Origin: Takakia lepidozioides
Lineage: Eukaryota > Streptophyta > Takakiopsida > Takakiales > Takakiaceae
Length of the DNA stretch: 64,000 nucleotides
Direction of reading: 5' to 3'
Assembly (NCBI GenBank): GCA_030704615.1
Contig: CM060733.1
Coordinates: forward strand, 67,640,001 to 67,704,000
The first letter of the stretch is position 1. Every line of letters begins with the position of its first letter. The notes under the pieces were generated by a model. It worked only from the letters and a program-made list of their open reading frames with translations. It had not been told where the DNA came from and made no database searches. The translations under genes were made by a program, and so were the position numbers. Below are positions 20,332 through 31,699 of this stretch, piece after piece.

Positions 20332-23200
20332 ATGGAGCAGCCGACAGCAGAAGAAAGACTTAGAAACCAGAAGTGTGATGATGCTCTCTGGGTTCGTGAG
20401 GTTGCCCGGGCTCGAGAATGTGGTGTCCAAAAATTTAGATTCCCATGCACGATGTGTAAGGGTGGACGACGACATATTCCTATAAAGGGAGTTCGCAGAC
20501 ATTTAATTGATAATGAAAGGTCCCCTGTGTTCAGATGTTGGAGAGGAGCAAGGTGGCATGATTCTGATGATGAATAGGAAGAGAACCCCATGGAAGGTGT
20601 CGACATTGGTACAACAAAACCAGGGAACCGGGGTGCTTCTGCTGCAGTCAAACGACCAGCTCATCCTACTCCTCCAGAATTGGACAGTAATGTAGAGGTA
20701 CACCGCATGATTCAAGAGACTTTTCAGATCATAGATACAATGCACGCATTAATTAATGGGGCAGAAGAGGAGTTAGAGGATGTGGATGTTCAATCCAATA
20801 CGAACATCCCACCAGAAGCCCATGACCCGGTCGCGGGTGGGGACTCTCGCTCTGATGATCCCATCTTGTTGGAAGAGCCATGTACACCTTTATATGAAGG
20901 CTATAAATCCTCTAAGCTTGCAGCCACCATGCTTATAATGAATCTATGCACAACACATGGGGTTACAAATGCCTTTGCAGATGAAATGTTCTCTTTGCTG
21001 CAGAAAACCTTGTTGCCACAACCGAACATACTACCCACATCTTTCTACCATGCAAAGACCATGGTGAGCAAGCTTGGGCTTGCTTATGAGAAGATCGATG
21101 CTTTCCCAAAGGGGTGTGTGTTGTTTAGAGGGAACTTGCAAGGTTCAGAGAGGTGCCCCAAATGTGAAAGCGCCCGATTCAAAAATGTGGGGAGATCCAA
21201 GGTATCTGTTAAGGTGCTTCGACATTTTCCATTGATACCACGCCATTTGCGTTTGTATAGATGCTCTTCTATTGCACAATTAATGACCTAGCACAGTCGG
21301 CATGCAAGCAACGATGGCCTAGTGTGCCATGCAGCTGATTCAAAGGCTTGGAAACACATTGATGCTACTTGGCCCGACTTTGCAGCAGAGCCTCGCAATG
21401 TAAGGCTTGGTTTTTCCTTGGATAGAGTGAACCCGTTTTGTGATAAGAACAATTGCTGGTCAACATGGCCAGTGTTGATGCTGGTAATACAACCTACCTC
21501 TGTGGCTCACTACAAAGTAGTTCTTTGTCATGCTTACTCTCTTGATTCCAGGAAAGTAGTCAGTTACAAGTGAGCACATTGATGTGTACTTAGCACCACT
21601 GATGGAGGAGTTACTTGTTTTGTGGAGGGGGGTTCGGGCATATGACATATGCAAACCTGTTGGTGAGAGAACCTTCATACTATGCGCCATACTATTGTGG
21701 AGCATCCATGATTTTCCTGCTTATGGCCTACTTGCAGGATGTGTCACAAAAGACTACAAAGGGTGTCCAATATGCGGTCCTCATGTAGATGCAAGACACT
21801 CTAAAGTTCTGTGCAAAACTATCTAGCGAAGCCACCTCCGTTCACACTGGTTGAACAAGAGGTCGCTGTTGTTGAGGCTGCAGGTTATGACCTTGACCCC
21901 AGTGCTTTTCCTGATACTGAAGTTCATCCAGCCAATGTTCATGGTATCAAAAGGCGGAGCTGTCAATGGGATTTCCATACAGGAAGGTACCCCTTGCACT
22001 TGTACTTGTTTGAGTTCAAGTGGTCCGGTGTCTTCAGGGTGGATATATCCCATGGAGCGTTACATGAAAGATCTCAAGGGGTACGTTAGAGTATATACAA
22101 TTATTTGATGGAACTCAACGGTGGATTTGAGATGCAAATGAGGACGAAGGTGTTGAGGATGAGGTCTTGGAAGGTGGAGGCAAAAAGCGGGACATGACTG
22201 GAGCTGAGAGAGATGCAGCACATTTATATGTGTTGAACAATACCAATGTCATGGCTCCTTGGGTGCAATGAGTACTTCTTTTCATTGCTCCTTATTCATA
22301 TCAAGTTCAATTTCAATTCTGACTGTCGCTAGTGGTTCAATCCACCCACAAAGTCACAAATGTCGGTAAGTATCAGTGGTTCATTGTGATTATAACCACT
22401 TCTGTAGTAACTTAATGTCTGACTGAGTGGATTTTTGTAAGAGCATGTGCATAATTTACAAGTGATTCTTCTCACTCGTCCAGTGGTTTTCAAAGTATCA
22501 TTCATGCTAGGTACTTGCATGCCAGTCGAAGTCACCGCAACCTTCCGGTGCAATACCCTCACTATTTGTTGGAGTTTCGACCCCTACCGGTATGGATACG
22601 CCGTGCAATCCAGGCCCATGTCTCTGAGCATAGTGCTGAGGATAGGGATCTCGTTCGTTTGTCTAGTCCACCCTCATTGAGATCAGCTTCATTTCGTGGC
22701 ATGAAGGCATATGGAAATCATTATCGAGTGGATGACACGGAGAGTCGTCTTCTTGTCTTTTTTCATTCCGAAGTTGCATCCGTCTTCCACCAACAGAGTA
22801 GAAATAGTGTGCGTGATAGAAATCTAGTCATGTCACCATTAGAGTACGTTGGGGTCATCAAAAAGATCTTGAAATTGGATTATGGACGAGTGCACCCCAT
22901 TGTATTTCGTTGTGCTTGGGTGAGGGCCAACCTCGTTGGACAAAATGCTACAACGAAGCGGGATTCGTATGGTTTTCTACTTGCGAATTTTGGGAGGATG
23001 TTACCCAAAAATGAAGAGCTGTTCATCTTTCCATCTCAAGTTGAACAGGTGTTCTTTTCGGATGAGTCCCCAAGTTCGGAGTAGAAGGTAGTCCTTCGGA
23101 AAGATCCAAGAGCAAAAAAGATTGTGGCGGACATAGATCAATGTGACATTGGAGAAAATGCAGATTTCGATGGCCTTCCCTGCAGATGTTACGGGCAATG
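20332..23200 (+). pseudogene. CACTA (En/Spm) tnp2-type transposase, decayed
   Basis: Successive frames follow the plant tnp2 order. 20332-20577: zinc-binding transposase-associated segment (FRFPCTMCKGGRRHIPIKG). 20590-21291: YEKIDAFPKGCVLFRG, then RCPKCESARF and VLRHFPLIPRHLRLY. A TAG at 21289-21291 stands where the family has Trp. 21322-21560: DSKAWKHIDATWPDFAAEPR. After a frameshift, 21584-21826 gives PLMEELLVLWRGVRAYD, LLWSIHDFPAYG and GCPIC, the Transposase_21 core. About 22020-22090: GWIYPMERYMKDLKGYVR (DUF4218). 22680-23190: DUF4216 (FRGMKAYGNHYRVDDTESR, NEELFIFPSQVEQVFFSDE, then VVLRKDPRAKKI after a stop). Intervals rich in AGTGGT motifs (about 22100-22500) may be introns or insertions. 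Confidence 0.85.
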
Positions 23201-25199
23201 GAATGAGCAGGGGTGTGTGTAGAGGGGGACTTGGTGCATTCTACTGGTGTTTTGATTTCCCTTGATTAGCAGTAATGAAGGGATGAGGGGAGACAAGGGG
23301 GAGGCAGCTTGGTATCTTGTGCAGCTGCCAGGTGAGATGAAGCGGTGTCGCCGTTGCTTTTATGATTGTCACTTAGCAATTGCTAGAGGATAAGTTTGCG
23401 GGGGGAGCAGCTTGGTAATGTGCTGTGCTGACAGATGAGGGGGCGGTGCTATTGTTGGCTTGATGAGTGGTGACTCGGGCTCACTAGAAGATAGGGTTGT
23501 TGGGGGCAAGTCAATGTACAGAGCAGGAGGCCTTTAGCTACTGAAGCTTCTTTGTTGAGTGAATATCTTATCTTAGGGTAGATTAGCAGTAAGGGGGGGG
23601 GTGTCAATTAGCAAGCGACAGAGCTGCTGCCAGAAGATAGAGTAGTGTCGTCGGGGCTTGATGGACTTTTAACTTAGAATCCCTGGAGGATGGGCGCTAA
23701 GGCGGTGAAGGGATTTGCATGCGTGATCCTTGTTTTTAGAGAGCGCCGTTGAGTACAGGCGACAGCGGGGGTTATGGTAACTGCTGACAGGGAGGGTGAG
23801 GTGCCAATTTGGGCAGGGAGCCCCACCGCTTCATCTGGAGTATAAATCAGCTAAGTTCGTGGGTGTTTTTCTTCCTTCACTTAGGATAGTTGCGGTTGAT
23901 TTTGTTGAGATGCTCTCAAGTTAGAATGAGAGAGGAGACAACTTTTTGAAAAATGGAATGTGGTTGTTGTCTGGACTTCAAACTAGGAAGGTGTAGAGAA
24001 AATGGGAGATGATGCATGTATCTCTGGGAATGCTGATAGAGGGTAGATGTAGCTCTCCTACAATCACTGAATGTGTAATGTTGGCTTTGCTTTTGATGTT
24101 CTGGTTCCAGCACTGTGAGTCTGGAATCAATGCTGCTTTAGAGTTTTAGTGTCAATCATGTCTGCAAACCAGTAGTGTAGAGTATCACAAGGAAGATTTG
24201 ATGTCTCTTGTCATAGTATAGGAAAGAGGGTTGAGGATTTTCACTGCAAGGATTAGGGTATGCCTTTTATCAGAGGGATGTATACAGTAGAGAGATGGAT
24301 TGTAGAACTCCTGAAGTTGTTGAGTGTAGCTGCATTACTTAGGGATTACATGAGTGATACTGTCACTTCATTTTCATGGTTAGCATGAGAGGGTTCAGCT
24401 TTGGGAAATCTGGTGATTAAGAGGTGAATGCAAAAGTAAGGTCTTGGTAGAATGCAGATGTACTTAAAGGGGTTTGTAGCTATTGACTGACAACCTGAAT
24501 TGCTTCTGCAAGCAATCAGGATGGGGATCTTGGTTTGGGAAGAGAGAAAGACTAAGGGAGGATGTGGTTTGATCTTGTGATTCCAAGGATGAGTTCCGAA
24601 AGAGGTCCACACTGTCCATACCTGTCTTTGGTGCACCTGCATTGCATGTAGATAGGCTGCATTGATAGATAAAAGGAACAAGGGAACTTGTCACCAGAAA
24701 GGGCAGGGAAAATATCTGGAAAAGGGAGATCTGCATAGCAAAAATAAGAATGAAGGAGGGTCATTTGAAGTTAAAGGAAAACCCATGAGTTGCAGAGAAT
24801 TACCCATGTCTATACATTGTGGTAGATCCATGTTGCCTTCCCACATTTCAGTGATTTCATTTCAAAAGGGGCTCAACATGTACTGCTTGTAAGTGACAAC
24901 CTCATAGGCTGTCATTAACTCTAATTTTGAGCTCTTTGTGACACCGAAATCATCACAACAATTCAACTGGTGTATGCAACCCTACTTAGATTGTATCAAA
25001 TCACAAGGGAGAGTAAACTTCTCACCCCCATCCATGTCTTCCCTTCCGCTGCGGCGTGGATGAGGGCATCTGGACTCTGATCATGAACAACTTAAAGCCA
25101 CTTAATTGGTGTGTTAGTCTTAGGGTAGCAAGTACTTCTTTCACTAAGAACTAAATTAGAAGTAGAGAGAAGGGGATTTATGCCCCTTCTTTTCACACT
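23201..25199. other. Unassigned DNA
   Basis: About 2 kb with no supported coding region. It is mildly repetitive around 23250-23700 (recurring GGTG/AGCTTG(G)TA phrases), and short minus-strand frames at 24346-24764 lack any domain. Confidence 0.4.
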
Positions 25200-25935
25200 A
25201 CAGGCACACCAAGTTCATCCCCTGGATGGAAATACGGCGCCACATTTCCATCCACGGGAAGCTGGATGAAGTCGTCTCGCGGGCAGGGAGCGCCAGGTGG
25301 CACACCAAGTTCATCCCGCCGATGGAAATGCGGGGCCGAATTCCATCCGGTGGGAGTTGGATGAAACCATCTTGGGGGGAGAGAGGGCCAATTGGCATCC
25401 CAATCTCATCCAGGATGGATATTTGGCGCCGAATATCCATCTTGCGCGGGCAGATGGAACTGTGTTGGACCATTTTCACCCGTTTTTTCCCGTTTTCGGA
25501 GATTTTTATCATTTTTTGTTCTTTCACATCATTTTCTATCCCTCCGACCGCCTTTTTCATCCCCAGAGAGGCCCAAATTTCATCCCCAGGATGGAAATGC
25601 GGCGCCAAATTTCCATCCTGGGGCATTTGGACGAAGTCATCTCGGGGGGAGGGGGCACCCCAAGTTCATCCCCTGGATGGAAATATGGCGCCAAATTTCC
25701 ATCCAAGGGGGTTTGGATGAAGTCGTCTCGGGGGGAAAGAGGGCCAGCTGGCACCCCAAGTTCGTCCCCTGGATGGAAATACGGCGCCGAATTTCCATCC
25801 AGGGGGGATGGGATGAAGTCGTCTCGGGGGAGGGAGGGCCAGCTGGCACCCCAAGTTCATCCCTTGGATGGAAATACGGTGCCGAATTTCCATCCATGGG
25901 GTTTGGAAGTTCATCCCCTGGATGGAGAGGCGCCG
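25200..25935 (+). repeat. P1 palindromic satellite array, second locus
   Basis: Palindromes begin at 25224, 25321, 25413, 25589, 25675, 25771 and 25866, with a partial at 25920. Most spacings are 86-97 bp; a unique insertion of about 80 bp separates 25413 and 25589. Between palindromes the unit has TTGGATGAAGTCGTCTCGGG, GGCCAGCTGGCACCCCAAG and TTCATCCCCT. One unit (25413) has GGATAT...ATATCC arms in place of GGAAAT...ATTTCC, so both arms changed together. Long open frames on both strands here are repeat translations. Confidence 0.92.
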
Positions 25936-27862
25936 ACTTTTTTCCTTTGGGTTGAATGAGCGCATGTCGATTCCATTCGATTGAGCGTAATTATTGCTCG
26001 CCACCTGCCCTGCATTTATATTCCGCCATCATTTTGTCTGAACCCACATGGATCTGCACGGCTTTCCGCGGAGCTTAACGGATACGCTTGCTGCGGATGA
26101 TGTGAAGGGTGAATGAAGTTCGTTGTAGGGGCCACCTTTCACGCATTATCCGCTAGCCACGGACATTTTTGTTGGTCTCACGGATGCCGCGTCAAGAAGC
26201 CCGAGGCTCTCTTGTGGGAATCGAACGTTCTCGGAAGCGGCGAAAACTGAAACCTTTGTACTTTGGGCCGAGACCCCCGACTTGCATGGCCAAACTAAAA
26301 CTACCGCATGAGATCCCCTTGTCTTACTCACAGCCCCACCCAACTGAGTTTTCTCAAGTGAGCGCTGGTTTTTCTCGTATTATCGTTGATTCATGATTCG
26401 CTAGTGCTGTGGTGTGTAATACAACTGTTTCAAGGCGGCAGTGTGTTTCCTCTTTGTGTTTTCGTTCTGTTTCATTCTGTTTGCCGCCACTGACCATAGC
26501 GGGTGTTTGGGGGTCTTACCAGAGCACAAGGTTGAAGGTATCCCAGAGAGGGTTTCATTTTCAGACTCTCATCATTTGCGTCTGGTTCTCTTGCGTGTGA
26601 TTCGGCGTGTTTCTTTCATGGTCCATTCTTCCATGGTCCATTTGCCCTTATACTTTATTCACTAAGGCTGTGGTTTGCATGTGGGCCATTTTGTTGGGCA
26701 TGACAGAGTGACGAAGATCGCGAAGACACGGTGGTGGTCTCATCGACAACTCCAACCACTAGTAGGAATCGTCGAAATAACGACTCAAGAAATGACTAGA
26801 TACCTGGTCGTTTCAGTCAAAAAATGACTGGGCGACTACGAGTCCGAAAGGACAAGACCGATCGGACAGCCTAGTCGTAACGGTCATTACGTGGTCGGAG
26901 TCGTTCCAGTCAGTCATGACGCCGACTGCGGGGTAAGCGTTGCCGTGCACGGCATTGACCAAATCTTGGACCTTGACCACAGTGGACTTTTGAACGGGGG
27001 GTTGCGACTTCCCCACCGTGCGTACGCCGGGAATACAGCTGCGTGGCTAGGTGTGAAAACTCCACGTGTTCTCTTGGAGACAGGACATGCGCCGTAGCCG
27101 CGTTGCTTCACGCACCTGAATAGTTACGATCTCGTACTACACGAGAGCTAACCACTAGTTCAAAAATAACTAGCAAGTCGTTTCAACGACTGCAAGGTCA
27201 GACGGCGAAGTTGTGAACTACATCTCGGAGTGCTGGACTCGTAGTAGCGACCGGACTAGCGGTTACCTTCAAGGACACGCGTGGCTTTCCAGGTGTCGCC
27301 TATTCTCCTGCAAGCTATTCTAACCGCCTAACTAACTAACTGTCATCCAAGACAGAACGCACGTTCGCACGTGGCGCAGTGAGTTGTCTGCTGGATGCCT
27401 TCACGATTTGCAAGTGGAGTCGACAACTGGAGTGTTGAAGTGACAGATGCAACTGGAGGTTTGAAATGCACTACCTCACTAGTGACATACATCGACTGTG
27501 GGTTGGGAACCAGGCACTCACGCTGGTTGCACTGACTTGGGGGCTGCGACTTGTAGTTCATACATGTGCAATATTGTTTCTCCTGTCTCTGAATAGCAAC
27601 ACAGATGCTACGATTGATCTACTACGGCATTGCAACCAACACAATCCCTGCAGACTCGGGATGATCATGTCATTGCGTATGTGATTCAGACTTCAAAACA
27701 TACAGACCATGCCATCAATGCACGAAATCAAATGAACTGCATGAAGAAGAGCATGTGACAATGTATTAAGACAACACCTCAAAACTGCCCCATACATAAC
27801 GACCAAGATTGGAACAAAAGTACAAGCTCTCGCATATGGTTCTCCTGCACCTAACTTAGAGT
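25936..27862. other. Unassigned DNA
   Basis: No gene supported. 26700-27250 carries scattered GACTAG, CGACTG and CAGTCG words in both orientations, and the string CACTAGTAGGAATCG at about 26758 recurs at 43866. This hints at a decayed DNA-transposon end. Confidence 0.35.
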
Positions 27863-28165
27863 TCACTTCACGCCGTCAGCCTTTCTTAGGCTGCGGACAG
27901 GCCACAGAGTGAAATTGCCCTTCGAGTGCGAAAGATGGGTCTGTGGGGGATGATCGTTGAGGTCTGGATAAGGTAGCGCCACCTTTCCATTGGCAACATC
28001 TGTAACCTTGATCTTGTACCAGCCCGTCGGTATGTCTTTTCCATGAAACTTGCCTATACCTGCGACTCCGCACACGTGCCCTGTGGCAGCAGCCGCCTTC
28101 GCCCATTTGTCTTCAGGATTCAGTAGAAACAGTACCTCCCCCATCTGCATGCAATTGGAAGTCAT
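27863..28165 (-). pseudogene. TNP1-type (Transposase_23) C-terminal domain of a CACTA accessory protein
   Basis: The minus-strand frame reads GEVLFLLNPEDKWAKAAAAT, then GTGWYK-like GWYKIKVTDV, ALPYPDLND and FTLWPVRSL. This is the small C-terminal domain seen in En/Spm TNP1 proteins (asparagine-proline start, GxGxxKVxVDxV strand, LPxP, LWP). It is likely the last exon of the minus-strand locus running from about 32500. The possible splice acceptor lies just upstream (about 28150-28170). The stop follows a basic tail at 27863. Confidence 0.6.
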
Positions 28166-28214
28166 AATCAGAATGCCAGAATTGAAAACCCTCAAAGCAA
28201 AGCATACCCTAGAG

Positions 28215-29270
28215 TTAATTTACAGTGTAGTGCCCAGAGTGGGTTTTCCCTTGCTCGGTCATCCATGAGAACCTCCCCCATGGACACAGACTGGAAACAA
28301 GTTCAGGGTTTAGGTCTGCCTAACTTCTGCGTTCATCAGACAAATTCCGGGCAACAGACAAGGCTGTGGACACTACACCCCCTAGTTGATAGATTCAGGA
28401 GAGCGTCTCTCTGGTGAGGGAACACACCGCACGGTGAATCCGATAATGAATACTGTCGCCATGTTGCCCACACAACATACAGATGCACCCTGGCTTTCCT
28501 CTTTCCTTCTTATTGCTGTTCATAGGCACAAACCAAGACGCAGAAGTGGTTACAAACCCCACCTGCCCTGACAATTTGGATTTAGAAACCCGGCAGTGAC
28601 TCAGAAAATGGAGTGCATCAAATAGTGAATCAGAAAATGACTACTGCCGCAAGGTTGCCCACACAACATACAATTGCAGTCTCCCTGGATTGTTGCCTTC
28701 TATCTGCTGTTCAAAGGCAGGCGTCCCGCCCTCCGCCTGGTGTATTTTCAGTCTAGTGCCAAGAGTGGGTAAATTCTTGGCAGGGTCATCCATGCGGCCC
28801 TCCCTCGTGTCACAGACTGGAAACAACCTAAGGGAAGTGGTCTGCCTAGCTCTGTTTTCATCAGACAATTTCCTGCCAACAGACAAGGCTGTGCACACTA
28901 CACCCCCTTCACAGATTTCAGGAGACCCTCTCTCTGCTGAGACAACACCCCGGACAGTGAATCAGAAAAAAAAGTATGACGCCTCCCGAAGGGAGCGTAA
29001 CTTATGGTGTCACTTGACCCTGAAGGGCTACTGCCTTCCAGCAGGAAGGTGGACACCTTCATGACACACCAGACGGTGGTTTGAACCCACAACCACATCC
29101 AACGTGGTATGTGCCCATTACCACTGGGCTACATGCTGGTTGTCAGTGAATCAGAAAATGAGTACTGTCGCCAGGTTGCCCACACAACATACAAAATTTT
29201 GCACGACACCAAGTTCATGTTTGCTTCTATCTACTGTTCAAAGGTAGACTTACCGCCCTGAGAAACAAAA
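28215..29270 (-). repeat. Tandem copies of a LINE ORF2 3'-end module (about 330-bp unit)
   Basis: Three head-to-tail partial units; on the minus strand each encodes a version of SVGRKLSDENRARQTTSLRL, LPTLGTRLK and LLKSVKGVV. Because KSVKGVV of one unit runs straight into SxALSV of the next, the array is a tandem amplification of the last about 110 codons of a LINE ORF, not separate insertions. The third unit is split by the SINE at 28970. Related single units occur at about 30655-30835 and 32690-32870. Confidence 0.7.
28970..29143 (-). mobile_element. tRNA-derived SINE (copy 3)
   Basis: Perfect 15-bp target duplications CAGTGAATCAGAAAA at 28955-28969 and 29144-29158. On the minus strand box A is at 29121-29131 and box B (complement GGTTTGAACCC) at 29078-29088; the 3' end has the ACGCTCCC-TTC-GGGAGGCGT stem and a short T-rich tail. 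It is inserted in the LINE-derived tandem repeat, so it is younger than that array. Confidence 0.93.
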
Positions 29271-29384
29271 CTGAGGACTGTAGCAAACCAGAACCAAACC
29301 ATGTATTCAATACCCAACAGCCAGCCCCCCAAAAAAACCCCAAACACCCAAATGTAGGAAGGAAAACGATTACCTTGAACCCGG

Positions 29385-29500
29385 CAGATGCAGACTCCTG
29401 GGGGGCAGTCACGGCCGCTTGATGATGCGTGCTGACCCTCTGGTACAGAATGATCTTCTTCGCAGGGGACCCACCTTCCACATTCTTTGATGCCTGCACA
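29385..29500 (-). pseudogene. Probable internal exon of the minus-strand CACTA-like locus
   Basis: The frame reads ASKNVEGGSPAKKIILYQRV and TAPQESASAGFK, ending at a donor AAG|GTAATCG near 29384. A possible acceptor AG precedes ASKNV. It sits between the exon at about 29599-29690 and the TNP1-type exon at 27863, in a consistent orientation. No domain. Confidence 0.35.
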
Positions 29501-29598
29501 CATGCCGCGATGGATCATGAGCGTGGCATCGACACTTTGCTGACAGCATTGCTAAGCTGAAAGCTTCAACACAAACATGCATGGGCAGATACTTTTAC

Positions 29599-30676
29599 CT
29601 GGCGAGCAGCTGAATTCTCCGCAAGGCCAGCGGGCTCTTTAGCACTAGGCGTGCCAGTGGGTTGTTCTTTCCAGGCCACCTGTCGTGATTTGGTCAAAGA
29701 ACCGACATCTGCTGCAAAATGGCCACAGAATTTCCAGTAAGTAATCCGATCCATCTGCCTCCAAGGTGGAGGCAGTTACATCAAAAGGTACGGGATTTAT
29801 CATGTTATGAGGGGAGTTCCCCATCCCCTTGTGTGGTGAGTCATCCACAAGTAGAGTATTGGATGCATCAAACATTGGGAATGCATCCCACACTCTACTT
29901 AGACATTTCTGTAAATTGGGAACATGTGCCCCTTTTGTAGGGTGAGGACTTGACAAAGTGTCGCATTGGTCTGCTGACCGCGTGAAGAGTGGCTCTCCCT
30001 TCACCCCTTGCATCAACACTCTCACGACGTCGGCCACATTATGCTTCACAGCACAGGACCAGAAACCAACATGGAAATGCCGCAGGGCCAAATTCATAAA
30101 CTCGGCTACATGAGGTCGTGGGAAAACCCACTTCTTCAATGTCATGACACAAGACCAGCTCAGCCGAGGATTGGGCTGGAATACGGGCAAGGAGTGACAC
30201 AAAATGCCGTTCAGGTCAAGCTTGGACTTCAACATGACATCATCTGGCACAGGGGAAGTCTGAATGTGGCTCACCTCTGTCTCTTTCGTGTCATCCTTAC
30301 CCACCTCCTTGGCACTTTTTGACCCTCCATTGTCAACATCCAGCTCCCTGGGCTCACCCTCGTGTATGGATGCATTCCCTTTGCCCCTGGCACTTGCAGT
30401 GACATCCCCCCTCATTGGATGTCTGTTTCCCAACTCTACCTCATTCACCTTCTCCCCATCGCCAACTGCAATTACCTTAGGGCTGCCGGGCCTGCTCTCA
30501 ATAACCGCCTCCACCGTGACCCAAGCTGAGGAGGCCGCTGTCTGGGCTTGAAGAAGTTTCAGCACGTCCGCCAATTGCTGCTCCATATGGGGAAGTTTTG
30601 ACAAAACAAACTTATGGTCCTCCTCGGACTTTGCCATTCGGACCTCCATGGCTGAGAAGTACTCTAGTGCCAACAA
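29599..30676 (-). pseudogene. Coiled-coil plus FCP1/NIF-type phosphatase domain protein at a CACTA-like locus
   Basis: The minus-strand frame 30676-29645 (343 codons) opens with a coiled coil (MAKSEEDHKFVLSKLPHMEQ), then a charged, Gly/Ser-rich linker, and from about residue 150 a NIF/FCP1 homology domain. That domain shows LDLNGILCHSL (HAD motif I region), FPRPHVAEFMNLALRHFHVG then FWSCAVKHNV, and LLVDDSPHKGM (the conserved DDSP motif III). In classical FCP1 enzymes motif I is DxDxT/V; here it is DLNG, as in a plant NIF-like subgroup with Asn, so activity is doubtful. The final exon AWKEQPTGTPSAKEP...ARQ ends at donor CAG|GTAAAAG (29599/29598). The frame lies between Transposase_24-type (31.7-32.3 kb) and TNP1-type (27.9 kb) exons on the same strand. 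Either it is part of that transposon protein or it is a captured host fragment. Confidence 0.55.
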
Positions 30677-30835
30677 TGGGTTGACCCTTTCAGGTCATCC
30701 ATGATGTTCTCCCCCATGTCACAGACTGGCATCAAGTTCAGGGAAGTTTTCTGCCTAACTTCATTTTCATCAGACAATTTCCTGACAACAGACATGGCTT
30801 TGGACACTACAGCCTCTTCATCCCTCTCCTCTACC
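30655..30835 (-). repeat. Single LINE 3'-end module
   Basis: This is the same unit as in 28215-29270: a CATCCATGATGTTC-type segment, then GTCACAGACTGG and TCATCAGACAATTTCCTG, matching the other copies closely. It overlaps the start of the coiled-coil frame, so it probably supplied its first codons or marks the adjacent intron. Confidence 0.6.
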
Positions 30836-31699
30836 GTTGAATGTCACCACTGCTTCCCCGAAAGCCAGCTTGGCATTCGTGGAAACAACCTCTACATTCC
30901 AGATCAATCTCGAGACAAGTACTTATATAACTCTGCAAAATAAAGGACGATATCCAGGGCCTCTATCACGGGATCGCAACCGTGCTTAGCGGCAAACAGA
31001 AAAGACCAACCTACCGCATCAAAAAAACAGGCCAATGGCTGGAGAGCCGGGGAAAATGAAGGATGACATGACTATTACCCGGCTCAGAAGCGTGACTTCC
31101 GAAGTGGTCCCACCATCAGCCGACGGTAGCACTTGCCCAAGTTCGGAAAGAGATGAGCTGCGCTCCTTCTTCTTCTTCTGCATTCCCCCACATTACCACG
31201 TTGCAATCCTTGGATCAAGAGGCATGCTGGTTTCAGACAGCGGGAATTGAAAAAAGGGCAATGATAGAAAAGCAAAACAGTAATATACAAGTAGGTCTGT
31301 CATTCCCCACGTACCAACTGGACAAAGCCAACACACAGGGGAGTTAAGTGAAATTGCACCTAAGAGTACCGTTCAAACCCAAAAAAAGAAACCCTGCAAA
31401 CTCATGCGCGCAACGTACTCTAACCAAACCATGCAAAACTCATGCAAATCTAAAAAAATCCTAACGAGTGACTGGTAGCCTGACTGAGACAGCTAATTAC
31501 TGACTGGTTGATTGACTGAATGACCGGCTGGGCGACTGACTGACTGGCTGACAGCGGAAGTGAGTGCTACAAATAAATGAATTCAACTGGTAACAGAGAC
31601 AGGTGGAAATTGAATTTGCGTTACCATACGGGCATGAGCCCCAGCAATCCCGCTGCGGCCTCAATGTGATAGCTTCCCCACGCGTGCCCGTGCGTCCTC
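30836..31699. other. Probable intronic or degenerate DNA of the CACTA-like locus
   Basis: No continuous frame. A minus-strand segment near 31050-31180 (ISFRTW, SADGGTTSEVTLLS) may be an exon of the same gene. A GACT-rich simple repeat (CTGACTG, GACTGGTT) lies at about 31468-31555. Confidence 0.35.

Noticed and set aside
25198-26004. Frames of 110-220 codons on both strands
   Set aside because: P1 satellite translation; open because the 95-bp unit lacks stops in some frames.
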